A DNA stretch of 64,000 nucleotides from Papaver somniferum (lineage: Eukaryota; Streptophyta; Magnoliopsida; Ranunculales; Papaveraceae): NCBI RefSeq assembly GCF_003573695.1, contig NC_039362.1, positions 10,918,489 to 10,982,488 of the forward strand, read 5' to 3'. A model generated the notes under the pieces. It searched no databases and was not told the origin of the DNA. It saw nothing but the letters and a program-made list of their open reading frames with translations. Positions 35,755 to 48,900 of the stretch are shown piece after piece (the first letter of the stretch is position 1; each line of letters begins with the position of its first letter). Made by a program: the position numbers and the translations under genes.

Positions 35755-38412
35755 TGGTGGGCCCGGAGGAGTGTATCAAAATGAAGCGAAGTGAAACGCG
35801 GGCCTACAGTAATACCGCAAGTGCACGGTCGTCGGTTGTAGCTCGTGCAAGTACGGGTCGATCCACAGAGACTGGATGTGTTTGGAGTTTTCTAGTTATT
35901 TTGGGTTCTAAATTTGCTAATGGGTTTTGAATACCAAAGGGTCTTGAATATCAATGGGCTTTGAATACCCTTTGGAACTGTTGGGCTTGGAATTGAACTT
36001 GGGTTCAATGGAGTGAACTGAGCCTTGGGCTCAGTTGGATGAGCCTCAGGCTAAGCTAGGCTTTTCTTGTTCTGAACCTATTTCTGGGCCTTTTGTTGTG
36101 AACTAAACCTTGGGCTTTGTAGCTTATGACCTGGGCTTTGGTTAAGTTCAGTGAACTTATGGGCTTTTGGATTTGGGCTTGACAGTGACAGGCCTTAGCT
36201 TGGAAAGTGAACTGTGAGCTGGGCTTTGGAGAGGAAGCAGCAGCAGCAGTAGGAAGGAAAAGGCAGCTGCAGCAACAGCAGCAACAGCAAGGGAAGCAAC
36301 AGAAGCAGTAGCACAAGCAAAGAAAGCAGCAGCAGCAGCAATACTGCACAGTAGCTGCACAAGCAGTGCAAGTAGTAGCAGCAGCAGAACAAGGAGAAAA
36401 GAAGAGATGGCAGTGCAAGTAGTGGTGGCACTAAGCCAAGGTAACAGTGGCAATGAGGCAATATAGCAAAGGCAATGCAGTAAATAAAACAATACAATGA
36501 AGACAATGAAGAAAACAAGCAGAGAACAATGCAAAATGAACCAAGGCCTAAGCCAAGGGCAAGGGAGATGGTGAAGCTAACAGAGCAAAGCTAAGGCATT
36601 CTTCCAGAGTGGGAAGAGAACTAGCTTGCTCATTGTCACTAGTGAGCACTAGTTTCTCCCCACTACTCAATCAACACAATGCATCCTAAGCATACAAAAA
36701 TGGAATGGCAAGATAATCAGCTTGCTCAACTGATGTGCTCCTAGCATTGACTGTCTTTTGACAGTACAATCAATCTTAAGCACAGTTGAGCACTGATTTC
36801 TTCCATTACTCAATCAATTCAGTGCTTCAAAGGCTTCTAGCCTAGCATTCCATCACTTCACATGTATCACATAACATGTACATTAACATTACATGGAACT
36901 AACATCAAAACAAACACACAACAGTAAAATAAAATTGAAATAAAAATTGCTACTAAACCTAACAAAAATTGAAACATGCACAAACATTAAACATCAAAAC
37001 AGGAACTGAAACAAGACAGAATTTTAACATGCAATAAACTGAAATTGAAGCAGGAATTGAAATTGAAAATTAAATTTAAATCTACAAATACAAAACAGGG
37101 AAGAAAAATCTACCCAAGAGAAACTGGCTAGTCCAGCCCTCATGGGGATACACTGGCTAGTCCAGAGATAATCCATTACACCCACCACAGTCCCCTTTTT
37201 ATACCCAATTACATAATTAGGGTTTACACCCTTTTCACCCAAAAATCCCCAAAACAGTAGACATTAGGGTTCTACCTAATGTGACAGAAAATCACAGTTA
37301 AATTCAATTACCTACCCTATATCACCCACTTTATCTTCTCCATGCTCTATCTCAACCTAATTAGGATTTATGTAAAAACCCCCAAATTGACAGAACTAGG
37401 GTTTGGTAAATTCTTACCCAAATTGATGTGATTTGACGAGTTTTTCTTCGACCCATTCTTCTCCTTGGTCCTCTGTTCCATTCCCATGCTTCAATTACGT
37501 CTTATAGCCTCACCTAGTTTATTGATTTATCACCTAGGGTTTCAGTGGTGAAAAATCAATAAGTTAGATGGCTATAGAGGTAGGGGAGGTAGCTACGGCG
37601 TGTAGGTGGTGTTTGGTGGTGATTTGGTGGAGGTTAGGTGGTAGAGATGGTGGTGACAGAGGTGGAGAAGGTGGTGGTGTACGGTGGAAGGGGAAGGCTC
37701 TGCAAACAGGGTATGGTGGTGAAGGAGAGCTCGATTGTTTTGGGAAGAAGGGTGCGTTTGGGTAGCTGGTATAGGGTTTGGTGCTCCAGTGTGTGGCGGC
37801 TTCATCGATTTTTGATGTTCAGCGAGACTAAGCCGTGAGATGTGGAGCTGGTAGGTAGATCGGACGGTGATGCGGAGGCAAGCGAGGAGCGACCGTCGGA
37901 TGAAGGGATACAACGAAACGAACGGTGCTAGATTAGGTTAGGTGCTGTAGTGTAAGACGGAGATATCAAACTTTGGTGAACAGCAAGGGAACAACCGTTG
38001 GATTCAACTACCATCTAATCTGAAGGCTTGGAATTTCAGCGCTGTGGTGCTTGGCAGAGACTTCAGATTTTGATGTTCTATGAAGGAGCGACCATCGGAT
38101 GCTTCTGAGAACTGATCTGATGGCTGAGAACGGAGGCGTTTTTGTGTGTAGAAAATGAGGTTGTGCGCACCATTCTTCGCGGCTTCCTTGCGTGATTTCT
38201 CCCGGCTTTTCACTACTTTTCTGCTCTATTCCGCTCCGCAATTCATCCAGACTTTATTTATTACCTAAAAATGCAAAATAAAGTAAGAAAAATATTTATT
38301 CTTGAAAACAATGAAAATACAGAATATGGGATAAAATGTAGAATTAATGCACAAAAGATGAGTTAAATGCCAACAAAAAGGGATAAATATATACATTATT
38401 TGGCACTCATCA
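35755..38412 (-). repeat. Athila-like LTR B (shared central LTR)
   Basis: Nearly identical to LTR A over its length, with a different patch at about 37620-37740. It acts as 5' LTR to body 1 (primer site adjacent) and as 3' LTR to body 2 (polypurine tract adjacent), the signature of tandem sharing. Confidence 0.88.
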
Positions 38413-39089
38413 AATACCCCCAAACCTGAATTTTACTTGTCCTCAAGTAAAACAAAACTAAGGAAATCCTAACTATACCACTGTCGCTGGTCTCTCGAAT
38501 GCATTTAGCGTATGCACTAAGCCTTTTAAACCACTAAGTGTCCCTAGTGGACGAGTTGAAGTCTCGTGAAGGTTTGCTTAGAACGTACCTACAAAGTTCT
38601 AGGTCAAAATATAAGCTCATATTCCATCAAATGTGACATGTGCAAAACAGTTTAAGCTCACAGCAAAATGGAGATGTCAATCTAGCTATCAAAGGCACAA
38701 TCCTAGCACTGATAAAAAAAAGACATGTGAAGAGTGTAAAGTGTATCTACACATGTGTAAAGAAAGATCTGAAGTTATGACTACTAATCACCAAGAGATA
38801 GTTTCTCAGGCTAAGAACTGAGGTCGAAATCTAGCTAGCTGTCCGGACTTTACGAGAATTGTGAATGAGTTGGAGGTATTTCACAATTACTCGCGTTGTA
38901 CATCAATGGCATACACCCTCCTTGCTTATTACAAAAAACAACAAAATGACTCTTTACATGACTCTTATTTACATTGACTATTCTCTTTTTATTTTTGGAA
39001 CAAGAGAGGATGGAAATGATAAATACTTGATTTTTTTGTATTTTTCTGATATTTATTTATTTATTTATTTTTTTCTGAATATATACATC

Positions 39090-39144
<55 letters not shown>

Positions 39145-40147
39145 GAAACACTTTTGATGCAAATACAAAAGGAAACAAAAATTACATGACACTTTGCAAG
39201 AGGTAGCCCTTTTTGATGCACCCAGTTAAATTCGATGGTTGTCTTTCTTAATGTAACCTCCACCTTCTATCCCAACCAACCAAAGAACAAGCTAGTCAAG
39301 TTTCGTTCAGTATTCTAAAGTGATTGGCAATCGTAACTTCCTATCAAACACCTTGAAGATCGAGGCCATACATGTATTGGTAGATCGTGCGCGTGCAAAT
39401 TTCTTATCACTATGTGAATTGTGCTAGAATCAGGGTGCCTAAATATCTAGACTAAGACTCCTAATAAAAATACATATTTGCACAAGAGTCAACATTTCAA
39501 GGTAAATGAGCTCCATTTTTATGATTTTTTAATTTTTTAATTTTTTTGGAATTTTGATTTTTCAATTTTTTTTTGGAATTTTTCAATTTTTTCAAAAAGA
39601 AGAAGGAGTTCGTTTTCAATTATGGCAAATTATCGTGGTATCTACTCTATACCCCCAAACCTAAACTAAACATTGTCCTCAATGTTTCAAAATATGGAAA
39701 GAATTAAAATGCAACATATGGAAAGGGACATGCTGAGTAGAGTAAAAGGAGAGAGAATACCCGATTTCGGCGAAAGCAGAATTAAAACTCCGTTATTCAA
39801 GGCAAAAATCCAACATATTTCAGCCGAGATCATATTAGATTAGCAAAATATATACAAAAGGAAATTTAACTAACACATTATCTACAAGAAAATTTGGTTT
39901 TTTAATGGGATTGGACTTTTTGGAAAAAATTTGGTTTTGTTGGGAAAAAGACAAATTTTGGTTTTGATGGGAAAACGAAAAGGAAAATTTGGTTTAAAAA
40001 TGGGAGCAAAGTAGAAATTTGGTTTTAAAAATTGGGAGCAAAAGATTTTTTTTTTTTTTTTTTTTTAAAAAAAAAAGAAAATAAAATTTGGTTTTTGAAT
40101 GGGAGCAAGCCCACTGTTTGTTTTGTATTTGCTTTGGCTCCGCTTGG
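38413..40147 (-). other. Athila-like body 2, truncated before the primer site
   Basis: Matches body 1 from its polypurine end to the phrase TTTGGCTCCGCTTGGTT. It then jumps straight into LTR sequence, so the primer site, about 0.5 kb of leader and nearly all of the outer LTR are gone. A poly(T) run of about 48 bases lies at 39091-39138. Confidence 0.8.
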
Positions 40148-40197
40148 TTAAATGCCAACAAAAAGGGATAAATATATACATTATTTGGCACTCATCA
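40148..40197 (-). repeat. Athila-like LTR remnant C (about 50 bp)
   Basis: Only the terminal AAATGCCAACAAAAAGGG ... GGCACTCATCA part of an LTR remains, followed directly by the ATAGA duplication. It keeps the true outer end of the array. Confidence 0.85.
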
Positions 40198-40202
40198 ATA
40201 GA

Positions 40203-40600
40203 CCAAAACATTAAACATGAAATTAATAGAGAATAAATTAAATTTATTGCTGCCATAAAAAATCCATTCAACAGTGAGAAAACGGACAAATAAATTATGA
40301 CATAATTATCACAATTAAAAACGTAATTAAGGGCAGAAAACGTTTTTGAAAAATATTTTCAAAAAACAGCAAAAAATACTGTCCAAATTAAAGAGACCTC
40401 CCAAGACCCTCAAGGCCCTCTCCCGGACTAATGTTATATATATATATATATATATGTATAATATATCTGCACAATCAATAGGGGGAGGGATTCGATCCTA
40501 AGACCTAACCCTCCGGGCCCAAAATGCTTAATCACTGGGCCAAGCTCGAATTGTTGATATAAATGTACAAAAGAATTATTTTAGATCATATATCCCAACA
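40203..40600 (-). repeat. Copia LTR-a, right part
   Basis: Continues the LTR begun at 30675 and ends ATATATCCCAACA. Contains an AT dinucleotide run at 40436-40456. Immediately right is the complement of the copia polypurine tract (ATCCCCCACTTAT), marking this as the 3' LTR of copia body 1. Confidence 0.85.
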
Positions 40601-43600
40601 ATCCCCCACTTATATTTTTAAAATCATTGAGCAAGATCCGTCTAGTTATGTGCATAAGCAAAGGTATCTTTCGATTTTGAACCTTTACATAATATTAAAT
40701 TCTCTGAACTCTGACACAAAGTTAACACATGTCTTTGAACTCTATGGAAAGAATATATTACTTAACACACACACAACTATACTAAGAGTAAAGTCTTAAA
40801 TGTCAGCACATTACGGCCATGTGCTTATCCTAGTTTCAATGAATGTTCTAGAGAACTGCCCATGTTCTCATAGAAAGCGATCACACTTTCTCATTCACAT
40901 AGGTGAGTATATCAAAGGTACTCATGTAGCTTGGTACCCCACTCTATACAGAGCGATAGACTTCATTAAGAGTTTAAAAAACTCAACCTTAACCTGCTTC
41001 AGGATATCATTCCATGGGAAGGGTGCACGATTCTATCTCCATATCATTTGTGAATCGTTATTCTCTTTGAACCCATTTCTAGGTGGGTGTCCATAACAAA
41101 ATGACTCAACTTCTATCTAATACTTTCATCAAAGGATCAGCTAAGTTCTCTTCCGATCTAACATGATCCACACGTACAACACTAGTTGTGAGAAACTCTC
41201 TAACTGTGTTGTGCTTTCGACGCATTTGTCGATTCTTACCATTATAAAAACAGTTCTGTACTTTTGCAATAGCCGCGGTACTATCACAATGGATCATAAT
41301 AAATGGTATCGGTCTATCCCATACCGGAATTTGAAAAAGTAAGTTTCTTAACCATCCTTCTTCTTCACTAGCTGCTGCTAGTGCTATCAATTCAGACTCC
41401 ATCGTAGATTGATCCAGAATTATCTGTTTCTTTGACTTCCAAAACACAGCGCCACCAGCAATATTAAACAAATATCCACAAGTGGCCTTGGAGTCATCTG
41501 AAAGAGAGTTCCAATCAGCATCGCAGTATCCTTCAAGGACTACAGGAAATCTCTTATATATAGTGTAATCCAAGGTTAACAGTTTTTTAAAGATACCACA
41601 TAACCCTCTCAACTGCATTCCAGTGTTCCAAACCATGACAACTGGTAAACCTGCATAAAGCCCCCACTGCATATCAAATGTATGGTCTGGTACAATCAGT
41701 TGCATAACGAAGACTACCAATTATACTAGCATATTCAGATTATCAAATGCTATCACCAGTATTCTTAAACAGTTTAATACTAGCATCAAAAGGAGTACTC
41801 ACAGGTTTGCAATCAAAATAGTTATACTTCTTTAAAATCTTTTCAATACAATGAGACTGATCCAAAGAAATACCATCATTAGTTCAAGTAATCTTAATTA
41901 CCAAAATTACACTAGCTTCACCCAAATCTTTCATTTCAAAGTTAGACTTAAGCATATTCTTAGTTTATTCAACCACGGACAAGTTTGAACCAAAAATCAG
42001 CAAATCATCCACTTAAAAACAAATCATGATGCATGCATTGTTTTCAAACTTATAGTATATGCATTTGTCACTTTCATTAATTCTGAAACCATGTGAAATC
42101 ATCAAGCTATCAAATTTTTCATGCCATTGCTTAGGCGCTTGTTTCAGACCATACAGTGACTTATCTAACTCACAAACTTTATGTTCTTCACCAGGAACAA
42201 CAAACCTTCATGTTGTTCCATGTAAATTTCTTCTTCTAATTCACCATTCAAAAAAGCTGTTTTAACATCCATTTGATGAACAACAATATTATGCACAATA
42301 GCAACAGTGATCAAAACACGAATAAAAGTCAATCTTGTAACAGGAGAATAAGTATCAAAGAAATATACATCTTCTCTTTGTCTAAATCCCTTAGCTACCA
42401 ACCTAGCTTTGTATTTGTCTACTGAACCATCGGGGTTCAACTTCCTTTAAGTACCCATTTACAACCTATTGCTTTGCAATCAAGGGGTAAATCTGCTAGG
42501 TTCCAAGTTCCGTTAAGATTATGGGAGTTCATTTCATTATCTATGACTTCTTGCCAAAAACCAGATTCAGGAGAATTAAGTGCTTCTTGAAGACTAGAAG
42601 GGTCTTCCTTTAGGGTATAGACTTCAAAGTAAGAGCCAAAATCTGTCGCAATCCTGGCTTTTTTGCTACGCCTAGGTTCAATTTCAGCGTCTCTAGTTTC
42701 TGCAGTTCTAGTTTTTTCAATTTTAAGTTCAGAACTTGTACTAGGTAGAGAACCCCCACTATTTATATATTTAAAAGGAAATCTATCTTCAAAGAAATCA
42801 GCATCAATAGATCCAATAATAACTTTATTATTAAGACCAAAAAATCTATAAGCTTTACTGTTTTGAGCATTCCCAACAAAAACATATTCATAAGCTTTAC
42901 TAGCTAGCTTTGATCTTTTAGGATCAGGAATACGAACATAAGCCAAACAACCCCATACTCTAAAATATGAAACATTAGGTTTTCTGTTTTTCCAAAGTTC
43001 ATAAGGTGATATTTTTGTTTTTGAATTTGTAACACGATTCAAAACATAACAAACAGTCATCAAAATTCTCCCCACCAATGAGGGGCAGCACCAGAACTCA
43101 GCAAACATGCAGTCACAATAGTAGTAAAAGTACGATTCTTTCTTTCAGCTTTTCCATTCATTTCAGGGTTATAAGGAGCAATTTTTTCATGTATAATTTC
43201 AGAAGATTCATAAATTTCACTGAATGGTTCAGAATCATATTCAGTTCCTCAATCACTACGAAATCTCTTAATTTTCCTACCAAATTGATTTTCAACTTCA
43301 GCAATAAAAACCTTAAATTTTTCAATAGCTTCACTCTTATGACTTAGCAAGTAAACATAGGTATAGTTAGAGTAATCATCAATAAAAGTCATGACATATC
43401 TTTTTCCATTTCTAGTTAATATGCCTTCATATTCACACAAATCAGAATGCACTAACTCTAAAGGCTCAGATTCTCTAACAACAGATTTATGGGAACTCTT
43501 GGTTATTTTTGCTTGACTACAAGATTCACACTTTTCAAAATCATGTATGGATAGTTTTGGAATAAGACCTTGCTTGCTCATGGTATCTACTGATCTACTG

Positions 43601-45014
43601 TTCACATGACAAAGTCTAGGATGCCAAACATTAAAAGTACACACCATATAAGAAGAAGATGCAATTTTATTCGTTTCAACATTAAGCTTAAATATTCCAT
43701 CAACAGCATAACCTTTTCCAACAAACACTCTGTTTTTAGTAATTGTGTAAACATCAGATCCAATAGTTTGATACAACCCAGCCTTGTTGAAAAGATAGCA
43801 AGAAATAAAACTCTTTCTCATTTCTAAAATGTGGAGGACATCTTTCAGCATAATTGTCTTCCCAGAAGTAAACTTCAGTTCTACCGTACCAGAACCTTTC
43901 ACAATAGTGGTATGGGAGTCTCCCAACAACACTTTCTTATCCTTGATTTCTGCATAGCTCTTAAATAGGGACCTATTAAAACAACAATGGCGTGAAGCAC
44001 CACTTTCTATCCACCACCCATTGGTTCCACCAACCATGTGAATCTATGGATCAGAAACCACGGCAGTTATAATGCTTTCAACAGCATTAGCTTGTGCGTT
44101 ATTCTTTCCTTTGTTATTCCTGCAATCCCTAGCCATGTGGTTTGGTTTACCGCATGCATAACAAAGGAACTCAGAATAAGAATTCTGAAATTTCCTTGAT
44201 GGGTATGGGTTCTTGCTTTGATTAGGTTTTCTTTTCTTTTGGTTCTGGTCAGGTTTCATTGGTTTTTTCTTAGGTTTCAAACTCGGTTGAGGCTGATTCT
44301 TATTGTTGGAAACGATAAGAATCTCTTCCTTTATGTCTTGTTTCCTTGCTTCCTCTTCAACCCTGATCTTAACAATCAAACTTTCAAGAGAAAATTCCAT
44401 AGTTTTATGATGCAAAGCATTACGGAAATCTTTCCAGGATGGGGGTAATTTATCAATCAATACTGATACTTGAAATTGTTCACCAGTTTTCATACCTTCC
44501 GTTATAATTTCATGATCTATTTCTGAAGTTCATGAGCCTAAGCAATGACAGATTTATCATCCACCATTTGATATCTCAGGTAGCGGCTTACAACATATTT
44601 CTTCGATCTGGCTTCTTCAGTATCATATTTCTTCTGTAAGGCATCCCACACATCTTTAACAGTATCAAATGTGGAGTAATATTCGTATAAATCGTCAGAC
44701 AAAACATTCAAAATATAATTTTTGCAATCAAAGTCATTATCAATCCATTTTACATATGCTTTTTGTTTTTCTTCAGCAGTTTGGGTCTCAATAGGTTCTT
44801 CAGTTGGTTGAGGAGTTGCAGTTGTTGCGACTGGAGTTGCTTTTTTCGCAGCTTTTGCATCTTGTGGATTAGCTGGTTTGATTGAGGTCACCATCATGTG
44901 AAACTTCATCAGTTTGAGATAGAAAAACAACTTTAGCTTTCATCTTCTAAAATGAAGTCCTTCACACTTGAACGGCTTGTTGATATCAGCAACGGTTTTC
45001 TTTTCAGATTCCAT
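40601..45014 (-). pseudogene. Copia body 1: gag-pol polyprotein remains
   Basis: From a start at 45014 the chain shows a gag with a CCHC knuckle (CYACGKPNHMARDC, near 44120), a protease site, an integrase (43249-44037 and on to 42437), reverse transcriptase pieces (about 42440-41700) and RNase H (41106-41540: GYCDADWN, TMESELIAL, IHCDSTAAI). The protease motif reads WIESGAS where D-S-G-A is required, and the RT YVDD box reads stop-VDD near 42018. Frameshifts separate gag, integrase and RT. These domains copy RNA to DNA and insert it; this copy is inactive. The last 500 bp before LTR-a (40601-41105) are non-coding tail with the polypurine tract. Confidence 0.85.
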
Positions 45015-45037
45015 GGAAGAAAGATCGGTCTTAAAAT

Positions 45038-45824
45038 TATTAGAACAGTCACCGATTTCACACCTGCAAAACAAGGATTAAAAACAAAAACAAGTTATCG
45101 GATGAGACACGACCAGGTCGCTCTCTTTAAGACGTTTTGTGGCTCTGCCTTGAGTTTTGTGCAAGCAGTTCTTTCTTCGTCAGAACGCCCAGGATAAAAC
45201 AGCCAAGATAAAAACTCTCTTCAATCTCTCACGCACAAAATAAGATATTGATCACCTTCACTCTTTCTAATCTTGCTCATAAAACTGGTCTCTTGATTCT
45301 CAGAAAAATCAATGGTAAAAACTTGTATTTTTCTGTTCTCAAAAACTGCCTTATATAGCCCAAAACATTAAACACGAAAGTAATAGAGAATAAATTAAAT
45401 TTATTGCTGCCATAAAAATTCTATTCAACAGTCAGAAAACGGGAAAATAAATTATGCCATAATTATCACAATTAAAAACGTAATTAAGGGCAAAAACGTT
45501 TTTGAAAAATATTTTCAAAAAACAACAAAAAATACTTTCCAAATTCAAGAGACCTCCCAAGGCCCGCTCCCAGACTAATGTCATATATCCTACCTCCGTC
45601 CCTAATTAGATGACCTATACCATAAATAAGTGGATTTATAGATTAGTATTATTATAAAAAATATGTAAAATTTGATAGCCATATTTATATTCATTAGGTA
45701 GGTGTTTTAAAATGCTTTCCAACGATACAAAGATTACGAAAATCCATTGTATAGTTTGAGAGATAAATCATTTCTAAATTTACTAGAAAATTTTAACTAG
45801 GTCATCTAATTAGGGACGGAGGGA

Positions 45825-45863
<39 letters not shown>

Positions 45864-45990
45864 ATCAGTAAGGGGAGGGATTCAATCCTGAGACCTAACC
45901 CTTCGGGCCCAAAATGCTTAACCACTGGGCCAAGCTCGAATTGTTGATATAAATGTACAAAAGAATTATTTTAGAACATATATCCCAACA
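45038..45990 (-). repeat. Copia LTR-b (shared central LTR) with a MITE inside
   Basis: 5' LTR of body 1 and 3' LTR of body 2. Its left tip is mutated (TATTAGAACAG for TGTTGGAACAG). It is longer than LTR-c because of the Stowaway MITE at 45593-45825. Confidence 0.85.
45593..45825. mobile_element. Stowaway-type MITE, 233 bp
   Basis: Ends CCTCCGTCCCTAATTAG and its complement (CTAATTAGGGACGGAGGGAG) are the classic Stowaway Tc1/mariner termini. It is flanked by TA on both sides (45591-45592 and 45826-45827). It is followed by an AT microsatellite to 45857. It is absent from the other two copies of this LTR, so it arrived after the array or in one copy only. Confidence 0.9.
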
Positions 45991-48900
45991 ATCCCCCACT
46001 TATATTTTTAAAATCATTGAGCAAGATCCGTATAGTTATGTGCATAAGCAAAGGTATCTTTCGATTTTGAACCTTTACATAATATTAAATTCTCTGAACT
46101 CTGACACAGAGTGAACACATGTCTTTGAACTCTATGGAAAGAAAATATTACTTAACACACACACAACTATACTAAGAGTAAAGTATTAAATGCCAGCACA
46201 TTACGGCCATGTGCTTATCCCAGTTTCAATGAATGTTCTAGAGAACTGCCAATGTTCTCATAGAAAGCGGCCATAATTTCTCATTCACATAGGTGAGTCT
46301 ATCAAAGGTACTCCTGTAGCTTGGTACTCCACTCTATATGGAGTTATAGACTTAATTAAGAGTTTTAAAAAATCAATCTTAACCCGCTTCAGGATATCAT
46401 GCCATGGGAAGGGTGCATGATTCTATCTCCATATCATTTATGAATCATTATTCCCTTTGAACCTATTTCTAGGTGGGTATCCATCACAAAATGACTCAAC
46501 TTCTAGTGGGAAAAAGTCTCATGCCTTTAGAGGTATATAATACCTTTTCCCTAGCTAATCCTTTCGTCAAAGAATCAACTAAGTTCTCTTCCGATCTAAC
46601 ATGATCCACACGTACAACACTAGTTGTGAGAAACTCTCTAATTGTGTTGTTCTTTCGACGCATTTATCGATTCTTACCGTTATAAAAACAGTTCTGTACT
46701 TTTGCAATAGTCGCAGTACTATCACAATGGATCATAAAAGCTGGTATCCGTCTATCCCATACAAGAATTTGAGAAAGAAAGTTTCTTAACCATCTTGCTT
46801 CTTCAGTAGCTGCTTCTAGTGCTATCAATTCATACTCCATTGTAGATTGAGCCAGAATTGTCTGTTCCTTTCACTTCCAAGACACACCACCACCAGCAAT
46901 ATTAAACAAATATCCACCACTGGCCTTGGAGTCATCTGAAAGAGAGTTACAATCAGCATCGCAGTATCCTTCAAGGACTACAGGAAATCTCTTATAGTGT
47001 AATCATAGGTCAACAGTTTTTTTAAGATACCGCATAACCCTCTCAACTGCATTCCAGTGTTCCAAACCAGGACAACTAGAAAACCTGCATAAAAACCCCA
47101 CTGCATATGCAATGTATGGTCTGGTACAATCAGTTGCATAACGAAGACTATCAATTATACTAGCATATCATATCATCTAATGCTATCACCAATATTCTTA
47201 AACAGTTTAACACTAGCATCAAAAGGAGTACTCACAGGTTTGCAATCAAAATATTTATACTTCCTTAAAATCTTTTCAATATAATGAGACTGATCCAAAG
47301 AAATACCATCATTAGTTCTAGTAATCTTAATTTCCAGAATTACACTAGCTTCACCCAAATCTTTCATTTCAAAGTTAGACTTAAGCATATTCGTAGTTTC
47401 TTCAACCACGGCCAAGTTTGAACCAAAAATCAGCAAATCATCCACATACAAACAAATCATGATGCATGCATTGTTTTCAAATTTATAGTATATGCATTTG
47501 CCACTTTCATTAATTCTGAAACCATGTGAAATCATAAGGTTATCAAATTTTTCATGCCATCGCTTAGGAGCTTGTTTCAGACCATACAATGACTTATCTA
47601 ACTCACACACTTTATGTTCTTGACCAGGAACAACAAAACCTTCAGGTTGTTCCATGTAAATTTCTTCTTCTAATTCACCATTCAAAAAAGTTGTTTTAAC
47701 ATCCATTTGATGAACAACAAGATTATGCACGGCAGCAACAGCAATCAAAACACGAATAAAAGTCAATGTTGTAACAGGAGAATAAGTATCAAAGAAATCT
47801 ACATCTTCTCTTTGTCTAAATCCTTTATCAAAGAAATCTACATCTTCTCTTTGTCTAAATCCTTTATCTAATTCATGAAAAAAAATCCTTTAGCTACCAA
47901 CCTATCTTTATATTTTTCTACTGAACCATCAGAGTTCAACTTCCTTTTAAGTACCCATTTACAACCTACTGCTTTGCAACCAAGGGGTAAATCTTCTAGG
48001 TGCCAAGTTCCGTTAAGATTATGGGAGTTCATTTCATTATCTATGGATTCTTGCCAAAAACCAGATTCAGGAGAATTAAGTGCTTCTTGAAGACCAGAAG
48101 GGTCTTCCTCTAGGGTATAGACTTCAAAGTCAGAGCCAAAATCTGTCGCGATCCTGGCCCTTTTGCTACGCCTAGGTTCAATTTCAGCGTCTCTAGTTTC
48201 TGCAGTTCTAGTTTTTTCTATTTTAAGTTCAGAACTTGTACTAGGTAGAGAACCCCCACTATTTCTAGATTTAAAAGGAAATCTATCTTCAAAAAAATCA
48301 GCATCAATAGATCCAATAATAACTTTATTATTAAGACCAAAAAATCTATAAGCTTTACTGTTTTGAGCATACCCAACAAAAACACATTCATAAGATTTAC
48401 TAGCTAGATTTGATCTTTTAGGATCAGGAATACGAACATAAGCCAAACAACCCCATACTCTAAAATATGAAACATTAGGTTTTCTGTTTTTCCAAAGTCC
48501 ATAAGGTGATATTTTTATTTTTTAATTTGTAACACAATTCAAAACATAACAAACAGTCATCAAAATTTCTCCCCACCAATGAGGGGCAGCACCAGAACTC
48601 AGCAGACATGCAGTCACAAGAGTAGTAAAAGTACGATTCTTTCTTTCAGCTTTTCCATTCATTTCAGGGTTATAAGGAGCAGTTTTTTCATGTATAATTC
48701 CAGAAGATTCATAAATTTCAGCGAATGGTTTAGAATTATATTTAGTTCCTCTATCACTACGAAATCTCTTAATTTTCCTACCAAATTGATTTTCAACTTC
48801 AGCAATAAAAACCTTAAATTTTTCAATAACTACATTCTTATGACTTAGCAAGTAAACATAGGTATAATTAGAGTAATCATCAATAAAAGTCATAACATAT

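Larger units (their letters stand above)
30889..40197 (-). mobile_element. Tandem gag-less Athila-like array in a copia LTR
   Basis: Order on the + strand: LTR A, body 1, LTR B, body 2, LTR remnant C, all in - orientation, with TSD ATAGA on both sides. Bodies have the same polypurine tract, AT-rich blocks and leader as the forward element at 15200-24102 but lack its gag region. Body 2 is cut before the primer site and joins a 50-bp LTR remnant. This fits one insertion, tandem expansion by LTR exchange, then an end deletion that stopped short of the terminal bases. Confidence 0.85.
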
